From positions 1 to 7,135 of the forward strand of contig WLRE01000068.1 in the NCBI GenBank assembly GCA_009698045.1: a stretch of 7,135 nt of DNA, written 5' to 3'. Under the pieces are notes generated by a model. The model saw only the letters and a list, made by a program, of their open reading frames with translations. It was not told the origin of the DNA and made no database searches. Below are positions 1 to 5,400 of this stretch, piece by piece; within the stretch, counting starts at the first letter, position 1; the number at the start of each line of letters is the position of its first letter. The DNA comes from Actinomycetota bacterium (GTDB taxonomy: Bacteria > Actinomycetota > Actinomycetes > Nanopelagicales > Nanopelagicaceae). The translations under genes were made by a program, and so were the position numbers.

Positions 1-1
1 A

Positions 2-1465
2 CCAGGTGAGAACCCAGGAAAGATCGTTGATATCGATGTCTCGCAAGAGATGTCAGAATCATTTTTGGAATACGCATATTCAGTAATTTATTCACGAGCA
101 CTTCCGGATGCGCGCGATGGTTTAAAACCAGTACAACGCCGCATCCTTCATCAGATGTCAGATATGGGTCTTCGTCCAGATAAGGGCCACGTGAAGTGCG
201 CCCGCGTGGTTGGTGAAGTCATGGGTAAGTTGCACCCGCATGGTGACGGTGCAATCTACGACGCAATGGTCCGCATGGCTCAATCTTTCTCGATGCGCCT
301 GCCACTGATCGATGGCCACGGAAACTTTGGTTCCCTAGATTCAGGTCCTGCTGCAATGCGTTATACCGAATCTCGTCTGGCTACTCCAGCGATGGCGATG
401 GTCAATGAGTCCGATGAAGATACGGTTGATTTTGGATCAAACTATGACGGCCAGCTTCTAGAGCCCACAGTTCTGCCAGCCGCATTCCCAAACCTCTTGG
501 TCAATGGCGCTACTGGAATTGCAGTGGGTATGGCCACCAATATGCCTCCCCACAACTTGGGCGAAGTTATTGCCGCTACCAAGCATTTAATTGATAACCC
601 AAAGGCGACTCTCAAAGCGTTGATGAAGTTTGTTCCTGCTCCTGACTTTCCTACCGGTGGCGAAATCACTGCTCGCGAAGGAATTGCTGAGGCTTACGAA
701 TCCGGTCGCGGCTCATTCAAGGTGCGCGCCACTGCTGTCATCGAGAAGGTCACCTCTCGCAAAATGGGAATTGTCATCACCGAATTTCCTTACAACATTG
801 GGCCAGAGAAAGTGGTTGAAAAGATTGCAGACTTGGTTAAGGCCAAGAAGATTCAAGGAATCTCTGACATCGTTGACCTCTCTGATGGACAGCAAGGCAC
901 CAAAGTCGTTGTTGAAATCAAGAATGGCTACGAAGCAGAAGATGTGCTCGAGAAGCTTTATAAGCTCACTCCAATGGAAGATCAATTCTCCATCAACGCC
1001 GTTGCACTTGTTAACGGCAAGCCGCTCACTCTCGGCCTGAAAGAACTTCTGCAGGTCTTTATTGACCACCGCATTGAAGTTGTTCGCCGCCGCTCTGAGT
1101 ACCGCAAAGGCAAGGCGGAAGCGCGTTTAACCCTGGTCGATGGACTTCTGAAGGCAATCATCGATATCGATAAGGTCATAAAGATTATCCGTGCATCCGA
1201 TGATGCAGCAGTTGCTAAAGATGCTCTCATCAAGAGTTTCAAACTCAACGATGAACAAGCCACCTATATCTTGGATATGCCACTTCGTCGCTTGACCAAG
1301 ATGAGCAAGCTAGAGCTTGAGAATGAGCAGAAGGAATTGAAATCCATTATTGCTGCCCTCAAGAAGTTATTGGCCTCCGAAGATGCAATCAAGGCTCAAG
1401 TTGCTACAGAACTTGATGAGGTCGCGAAGAACTTCGCTACACCTCGCCGTACCCGCCTCGCTTAA
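2..1465 (+). CDS. parC: DNA topoisomerase IV subunit A (GyrA/ParC family), 5' end outside the window
   Basis: Breakage-reunion subunit of a type IIA topoisomerase; with ParE it would form the heterotetramer that decatenates and relaxes chromosomal DNA in the cytoplasm. The frame is open at the left edge and reads 16 codons (ending IVDIDVSQE) before the ATG at 50. Those residues resemble the N-terminal part of actinobacterial ParC, so the true start lies upstream. Visible motifs: DGLKPVQRR, the HPHGD stretch of the quinolone pocket near 236-250, and AAMRYTE with the DNA-linking tyrosine codon at 362-364. The winged-helix core is followed by tower and coiled-coil regions, with LYKLTPMEDQFSIN and YILDMPLRRLTK recognisable. 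The protein ends at ATPRRTRLA, exactly where the breakage-reunion domain normally ends. The whole C-terminal beta-pinwheel domain (roughly 250-350 residues in usual GyrA/ParC) is missing. ParC rather than GyrA is inferred from the adjoining parE and the absence of a GyrA box. Confidence 0.93.
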   Translation, partial: PGENPGKIVDIDVSQEMSESFLEYAYSVIYSRALPDARDGLKPVQRRILHQMSDMGLRPDKGHVKCARVVGEVMGKLHPHGDGAIYDAMVRMAQSFSMRLPLIDGHGNFGSLDSGPAAMRYTESRLATPAMAMVNESDEDTVDFGSNYDGQLLEPTVLPAAFPNLLVNGATGIAVGMATNMPPHNLGEVIAATKHLIDNPKATLKALMKFVPAPDFPTGGEITAREGIAEAYESGRGSFKVRATAVIEKVTSRKMGIVITEFPYNIGPEKVVEKIADLVKAKKIQGISDIVDLSDGQQGTKVVVEIKNGYEAEDVLEKLYKLTPMEDQFSINAVALVNGKPLTLGLKELLQVFIDHRIEVVRRRSEYRKGKAEARLTLVDGLLKAIIDIDKVIKIIRASDDAAVAKDALIKSFKLNDEQATYILDMPLRRLTKMSKLELENEQKELKSIIAALKKLLASEDAIKAQVATELDEVAKNFATPRRTRLA

Positions 1466-3538
1466 TTAAGCGTCGATACGTTCGCGATCGATTTCAGCAT
1501 TAGCAATAAATTCCTTGCGAGGTGCTACCTCATTGCCCATCAACAGCTCGAAGATTGCCTCTGCGGCAGCGGCATCCTTCATTGTTACGCGACGTAGAGT
1601 GCGCTTCTCTGGGTCCATTGTGGTCTCACGGAGCTGGTCTGCATCCATTTCACCCAGACCTTTGTAGCGCTGAATTGGTTCTTTCCAACGCTTACCGGCT
1701 TTTGTGAGTTCTGCAGTGACTTTCTTCATCTCATCATCAGAATAGGTGTAGAAGACTTCTCCACGCTTACCGCCTACAACATCGATGCGATGGAGTGGTG
1801 GGATAGCGGCAAAGACGCGACCATCTTCGATGAGTGGCTTCATGTAGCGATAGAGCAGAGTCAAAAGTAGGCAGCGAATATGTGCGCCGTCGACATCAGC
1901 ATCTGACATCAAAATTACGCGGCCATAGCGAGCATCATCAATAGTGAAGGAGCGGCCAGAACCTGCGCCGATAACCTGAATGATTGATGCGCATTCATTG
2001 TTCTCGAGCATCTGAGAGAGCGAAGCTTTCTGGACGTTCAAGATCTTTCCACGAATCGGAAGGATGGCTTGGAATTCAGAGTTGCGTGCGGCCTTTGTGG
2101 TGCCGAGTGCGGAGTCGCCCTCAACGATAAAGAGTTCGGTGCGAGCGGTGTCATCGGATCGGCAATCAGAGAGCTTGGTAGGTAGCGATGAATTTTCGAG
2201 CGCATTCTTGCGGCGCTGTAAGTCTTTGTGGGCACGTGCAGAGATTCGGGTGCGCGATGCAGCGGCAACCTTCTCCATAACTGCCTTGCCGGTCGCCTTG
2301 TCAATGCGCTTAGTTGTTGCAAAAAATGCCTTCATCTCATCGGCAACAACTGCAGCGACAATCTTGGTTGCAGCCGCTGTGCCGAGAACTTCTTTCGTCT
2401 GGCCTTCGAACTGCGGCTCAGACATACGAACCGTTACAACGGCTGTCAGACCCTCTTGAACGTCATCTTTAGTGACATCTGCTTCATTGTTCTTCAAAAC
2501 TTTGTTAGCGCGAAGTGCGTCGTTAAATGCTTTGGTAATCGAACGTTCAAAGCCTTGAACGTGGGCTCCACCCTTAGGCGTTGAAATAATGTTTACAAAC
2601 GATGCCATCGTGGTGTCATAACCATTGCCCCACTGCAGTGCGATATCTACGCCCATCTCGCGCGAGACTTCAGTAGGCATCATGTGCCCCTTGTCGTCTA
2701 AGACGGGAACAGTTTCGGTGTATTCGCCAGAGCCTGTAAGGCGAATGACTTCACCCACGGGTTCGTCTGGACGCAAGAAGGTACAGAACTCACCGATTCC
2801 ACCTTTGTGGAAGAAGGTTTCGGATGTCTTTGCCTTTGCGCGATTGTCATTAACGACCAATGTAAGGCCCGGAACGAGATAAGAAGTCTGACGGGCACGG
2901 GCATAAATATCTTCGATGCTGAGTTCGGCCTCTTTGAGGAAGATCTGCTTATCCGCCCAATACTTGATGCGGGTACCAGTGACTTTTGCTGCAACTTTGC
3001 CAATAACACGCAGGCCGGAGCTTTCCGTAAATTCTGCTTTAGGACCATCGCCATCAAAGATTCCGGCATTTCCGCGCTGGAAACTCATCCAATAAATCTT
3101 GCCGTTGCGATCGACTTCCACATCAAGACGAGAGGAGAGCGCGTTCACAACAGATGCGCCCACACCGTGCAGACCACCTGATGCAGCGTATGAACCGCCA
3201 CCGAACTTTCCGCCTGCGTGGAGTTTGGTCATAACAACTTCAACACCAGTAAGTCCAGTCTTTGGCTCTTTATCTACCGGAATTCCGCGACCGTTGTCAT
3301 GGACTTCAACAGATCCATCGGATTCAAGATTAATTTCAATTTTGTTGCAATGTCCGGCGAGAGATTCATCGACCGAGTTATCAATAATTTCCCAGAGGCA
3401 GTGCATCAATCCACGAGAATCGGTGGTGCCGATATACATACCTGGACGTTTGCGAACTGCATCTAAACCTTCGAGCACCGCTAAATCTTTAGCCGAATAT
3501 CCATTCTCGGTCGTTGATTCTTTATCATCGGTAGCCAC
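1466..3538 (-). CDS. parE: DNA topoisomerase IV subunit B (GyrB/ParE family)
   Basis: ATPase/TOPRIM subunit of topoisomerase IV, 690 residues, a full length for actinobacterial ParE. The GHKL ATPase domain (about 15-230) shows the catalytic Glu50 and Asn54 in EIIDNSVDE, Asp81 in DNGRGIP, and the GGLHGVGASVVNALS ATP lid. The transducer domain carries the QTK loop (380-382). The TOPRIM domain shows EGDSA with Glu473 and the metal-binding SDADVDG (Asp546, Asp548, Asp550), plus PIRGKILNV. The C-terminal IQRYKGLGEMDADQL motif is intact. The large insertion seen in proteobacterial GyrB is absent. The start is GTG at 3538; no in-frame ATG/GTG/TTG was found between it and an upstream stop near 3606. 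No Shine-Dalgarno sequence precedes it; the bases just upstream are pyrimidine-rich. Its stop codon adjoins the parC stop with no gap. GyrB is the alternative, but the missing insertion, the DUF7455 neighbour and the parC partner favour ParE. Confidence 0.95.
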   Translation of the reverse strand: MATDDKESTTENGYSAKDLAVLEGLDAVRKRPGMYIGTTDSRGLMHCLWEIIDNSVDESLAGHCNKIEINLESDGSVEVHDNGRGIPVDKEPKTGLTGVEVVMTKLHAGGKFGGGSYAASGGLHGVGASVVNALSSRLDVEVDRNGKIYWMSFQRGNAGIFDGDGPKAEFTESSGLRVIGKVAAKVTGTRIKYWADKQIFLKEAELSIEDIYARARQTSYLVPGLTLVVNDNRAKAKTSETFFHKGGIGEFCTFLRPDEPVGEVIRLTGSGEYTETVPVLDDKGHMMPTEVSREMGVDIALQWGNGYDTTMASFVNIISTPKGGAHVQGFERSITKAFNDALRANKVLKNNEADVTKDDVQEGLTAVVTVRMSEPQFEGQTKEVLGTAAATKIVAAVVADEMKAFFATTKRIDKATGKAVMEKVAAASRTRISARAHKDLQRRKNALENSSLPTKLSDCRSDDTARTELFIVEGDSALGTTKAARNSEFQAILPIRGKILNVQKASLSQMLENNECASIIQVIGAGSGRSFTIDDARYGRVILMSDADVDGAHIRCLLLTLLYRYMKPLIEDGRVFAAIPPLHRIDVVGGKRGEVFYTYSDDEMKKVTAELTKAGKRWKEPIQRYKGLGEMDADQLRETTMDPEKRTLRRVTMKDAAAAEAIFELLMGNEVAPRKEFIANAEIDRERIDA

Positions 3539-3603
3539 GGAGGGAGAGGCTATCTCGATAATGGCGCAAACCTGGGGATATAACCCCCTTCTCCCCCATA
3601 TAA

Positions 3604-3609
3604 ATTATT
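3604..3609 (-). promoter_or_regulatory. Candidate -10 box for parE
   Basis: On the minus strand the hexamer AATAAT matches TATAAT at five of six positions. A start seven bases downstream would fall on the first G of the G5 run at 3597, giving a leader of about 59 nt before the parE GTG. No convincing -35 hexamer lies 16-18 bases upstream, so this is a weak prediction. CATTAT nearer the gene is an alternative. Confidence 0.3.
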
Positions 3610-3642
3610 CTCAGCACTTTATGCGAATCCTTTACGAGATAT

Positions 3643-3674
3643 TTGACACGCCCGAGCGTAATTTTCGCTATTTT
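3643..3674 (+). promoter_or_regulatory. Candidate sigma-70-type promoter for the DUF7455 gene
   Basis: A perfect TTGACA (3643-3648) is followed by GCTATT (3667-3672, 18-bp spacer, three of six matches) or TATTTT (3669-3674, 20-bp spacer, four of six). The -35 is strong but the -10 is poor. Transcription would begin near 3680 and leave a leader of about 100 nt carrying two small hairpins. Confidence 0.35.
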
Positions 3675-3768
3675 GTGGAGCGGGGAATAAACCTTTCATG
3701 GTTTGATGTTCCCCTAGGCGAGGAACTACCTCACAAGAAACTGACAGAAATGTCAGAGCAGAAGCCAC

Positions 3769-3775
3769 AAGGGAG
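3769..3775 (+). promoter_or_regulatory. Shine-Dalgarno that decides the start of the DUF7455 gene
   Basis: AAGGGAG ends four bases before the ATG at 3780. This supports that ATG over the in-frame ATG at 3750, which has no purine-rich site at a suitable distance. Confidence 0.6.
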
Positions 3776-3779
3776 CGAT

Positions 3780-4001
3780 ATGACCGAGCAGATGATTCTC
3801 GAAACAACACCGCTCAACGCCGTCGATCGTTGTGATCGTTGTGGTGCACAGGCTTATGTCCGCGCCGTGTTACTCAATGGCGGAGAACTTCTCTTCTGTG
3901 GTCACCATGCCAAGGAATATGCAGAAGGCCTCAAGCCGGTTGTTAAAGAGATTCAGGACGAGACAAATAAGCTCGTTGAAGTTTCGTCAGACGCTCGCTA
4001 A
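3780..4001 (+). CDS. Small zinc-ribbon-like protein, DUF7455 type
   Basis: A 73-residue cytoplasmic protein of unknown function. Its core reads DRCDRCGAQAYVRAV, then GGELLFCGHHAKEY. This gives a Cys18-x2-Cys21 pair and Cys40-x-His42-His43, consistent with one structural zinc. I recognise the pattern as the actinobacterial DUF7455 family, whose members are of similar size and begin shortly before the first CxxC; I recall them lying near parE and the principal sigma factor gene. The C-terminal third (LKPVVKEIQDETNKL) looks helical. The ATG at 3780 is chosen for its Shine-Dalgarno and for family length; the in-frame ATGs at 3750 and 3561 would add 10 or 73 residues. It is divergent from parE and 40 bp upstream of the LamG gene. 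A palindrome at 4023-4039 might end its transcript. Assigning it to topoisomerase control would be speculation. Confidence 0.85.
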   Translation: MTEQMILETTPLNAVDRCDRCGAQAYVRAVLLNGGELLFCGHHAKEYAEGLKPVVKEIQDETNKLVEVSSDAR

Positions 4002-4022
4002 CTAGTATCTCTCTCGCATCAA

Positions 4023-4039
4023 GGTGATTTAGAATCACC
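4023..4039. repeat. Perfect 7-bp inverted repeat over the LamG gene promoter
   Basis: GGTGATT and AATCACC are exact reverse complements separated by TAG. The repeat lies 22 bp after the DUF7455 stop and 3 bp before the start codon at 4042, and it contains the candidate -10 box TAGAAT. It could be a repressor operator, or a hairpin terminator for the upstream gene, although no U-run follows. The base-pairing is seen directly; the role is inferred. Confidence 0.6.
4030..4035 (+). promoter_or_regulatory. Candidate -10 box for leaderless transcription of the LamG gene
   Basis: TAGAAT matches TATAAT at five of six positions. It ends six bases before the ATG at 4042, so the expected transcription start is the A of the start codon. 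No Shine-Dalgarno is present, which fits a leaderless message. The -35 region (around 4006-4012) is poor, so an activator or a weak promoter is possible. The same box at the same distance precedes the CDGSH gene. Confidence 0.5.
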
Positions 4040-4041
4040 GT

Positions 4042-5394
4042 ATGAAACGCCTCGCCACTTTCTGCGCGAGTTTTCTCTTGCTTCAAATTCTTACAAATTC
4101 ATATTCGGTGGCTAACGCAGCTCCCCTTTTATCCAACCCAACTCCAATTGTTGAGTACAACGCAAGCACTATTACATCCGGCGGGATGACTGACGCTGCA
4201 GGACTAACCAACGCAACATTTGGAAACGCGCCTAGCGTTGCTGGTGGAGTAGTTACTTTTAATGGTGTTAATCAATACGCAGTGACCAGTACAAGCTTGG
4301 TACCGACTTTTAGCGCACTCGGTACTTCATATGAGAGAAGCCTCTCTGCCTTCGTTTATATCTATCCCACGGGACAGAGCGGTGTAATTCTTGATGAACT
4401 GGGAACCACCACGATAGACAACAACTGGCACGATACGCAGATCGAGATGGTGTCAGGGACGCTCTATTTCAGAGTATGGAATTGCTCCGCCATCACATCA
4501 ACAATCGCTGTCAGTCAAAATGCGTGGAGTCATGTTGGATTTACTTATGACTACTTAACCACAACCATGAAGGTATATGTAAATGGTGTCCAAGCAGGCC
4601 AAAACACTAGTTGTTCGCGAGCAGTTCCATGGAGAGATAGCAGCGCCGGGCTCTATTACGGCTTTGCTTCAACTTCCGGCACAAACCTTGGATCTGGCGC
4701 ATACGGAAAATTCAAGCTAGGTCAATTCGATTTATATTCCAGTGCTTTGACTGGGCCGCAAGTTTCCGCGGCAAACAATGCAGTGCGCTCCAGTTTTAAT
4801 CCATTATCCACACCTGCTGCACCAACAATTCTCGCAAAGTCTGCAGATTCCGTCACCATCTCGGATACTGATGTAGCAAATTCATCTTCATATGTTGCAT
4901 ATATATATGCCAGCAACGGAACAACATTCGTTGATAGTCGAACTGTTGCGACCGGTTCAATCGCCGCTGGAACAACCTTTACAGGCCTAACACCAAGCAC
5001 GACGTATGTTGCAAAAATCCAAGCTATCGGCGATCAAATAACCTATGGAAACTCACCCACTAGCTCGGGTACTTCCTTTACTACCCTGGCCGGAACCACC
5101 ACGCTTACTTTGGCTCTTGATAGCGGATTAACGACCGCCACTTATCGCCAGGTGGCTCGAATCAAAGCCAGTCCAAGCGTTCCTGGTTTAGTTACTTTTT
5201 TCTATCAAGGGAAACGAATTGCAGGGTGCGCTCGAATTCTCTCCTCGGGCGGCTTCGCCTATTGCAATTGGAGGCCGAGTGCTCACGGACAAATTACAGT
5301 CACTGCCTCATTTGTACCGACGAATAACAACTATCTCAGTAGTGTTGCGACTTCTCCGGTACTTACTATTTCTTCTCGCTCTGGAAACCGCTAG
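4042..5394 (+). CDS. Secreted LamG-like / FN3 / Ig-like domain protein
   Basis: A 450-residue exported protein, probably surface-bound or released; no specific family name is assigned. Residues 1-26 form a Sec signal peptide (MKR, a hydrophobic core, likely cleavage ANA|AP). Residues about 30-250 resemble a LamG/concanavalin-like jelly roll: FNGVNQYAV near the start, WSHVGFTYD at 162-170, MKVYVNGVQAG at 176-186 and LGQFDLYSSAL near the end. Cys148 and Cys191 may form a disulfide. An FN3-like domain spans about 256-348 (TTFTGLTPSTTYVAKIQA). The C-terminal domain (about 352-445) resembles bacterial Ig-like Big_3/Big_5 repeats but carries Cys396 and Cys408, then a basic tail ending SGNR. No transmembrane anchor, LPXTG motif or catalytic motif is seen, so glycan or matrix binding is more likely than enzymatic activity. 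It converges with a similarly built gene, 6 bp between stop codons. Confidence 0.85.
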   Translation: MKRLATFCASFLLLQILTNSYSVANAAPLLSNPTPIVEYNASTITSGGMTDAAGLTNATFGNAPSVAGGVVTFNGVNQYAVTSTSLVPTFSALGTSYERSLSAFVYIYPTGQSGVILDELGTTTIDNNWHDTQIEMVSGTLYFRVWNCSAITSTIAVSQNAWSHVGFTYDYLTTTMKVYVNGVQAGQNTSCSRAVPWRDSSAGLYYGFASTSGTNLGSGAYGKFKLGQFDLYSSALTGPQVSAANNAVRSSFNPLSTPAAPTILAKSADSVTISDTDVANSSSYVAYIYASNGTTFVDSRTVATGSIAAGTTFTGLTPSTTYVAKIQAIGDQITYGNSPTSSGTSFTTLAGTTTLTLALDSGLTTATYRQVARIKASPSVPGLVTFFYQGKRIAGCARILSSGGFAYCNWRPSAHGQITVTASFVPTNNNYLSSVATSPVLTISSRSGNR

Positions 5395-5400
5395 TTATTT

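Larger units (their letters stand above)
3539..3779. promoter_or_regulatory. Divergent intergenic/promoter region between parE and the DUF7455 gene
   Basis: This 241-bp gap between divergently transcribed genes must hold the parE promoter and probably that of the small zinc protein. On the minus strand there are two G5 runs (3597-3593 and 3588-3584) followed by a C4 run (3577-3574), then a pyrimidine tract just before the parE GTG. On the plus strand there is a perfect TTGACA at 3643-3648. Two short inverted repeats follow: AAACC/GGTTT (3689-3693 with 3700-3704) and GTTCC/GGAAC (3708-3712 with 3722-3726). The plus-strand frame running into the DUF7455 gene stays open across the whole gap, so an N-terminal extension cannot be fully excluded. 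Confidence 0.6.

Noticed and set aside
713..1069. 118-codon minus-strand frame inside parC
   Set aside because: It lies antisense to a strongly conserved coding region and shows no domain of its own.
1462..1469. TTAATTAA palindrome as a regulatory or attachment site
   Set aside because: It arises simply from two adjoining stop codons on opposite strands.
1466..1800. Frameshifted remnant of the ParC C-terminal domain
   Set aside because: This DNA encodes the conserved ParE C-terminus on the other strand, and its plus-strand frames show no pinwheel sequence.
3099..3560. Long plus-strand frame antisense to parE and continuous with the DUF7455 gene
   Set aside because: It mirrors the conserved parE coding strand and its translation resembles no family; only the part after 3780 has a recognisable domain.
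3619..3810. 63-codon minus-strand frame in the parE/DUF7455 gap
   Set aside because: It overlaps the start of the DUF7455 gene, has no recognisable motif, and would sit across the parE promoter region.
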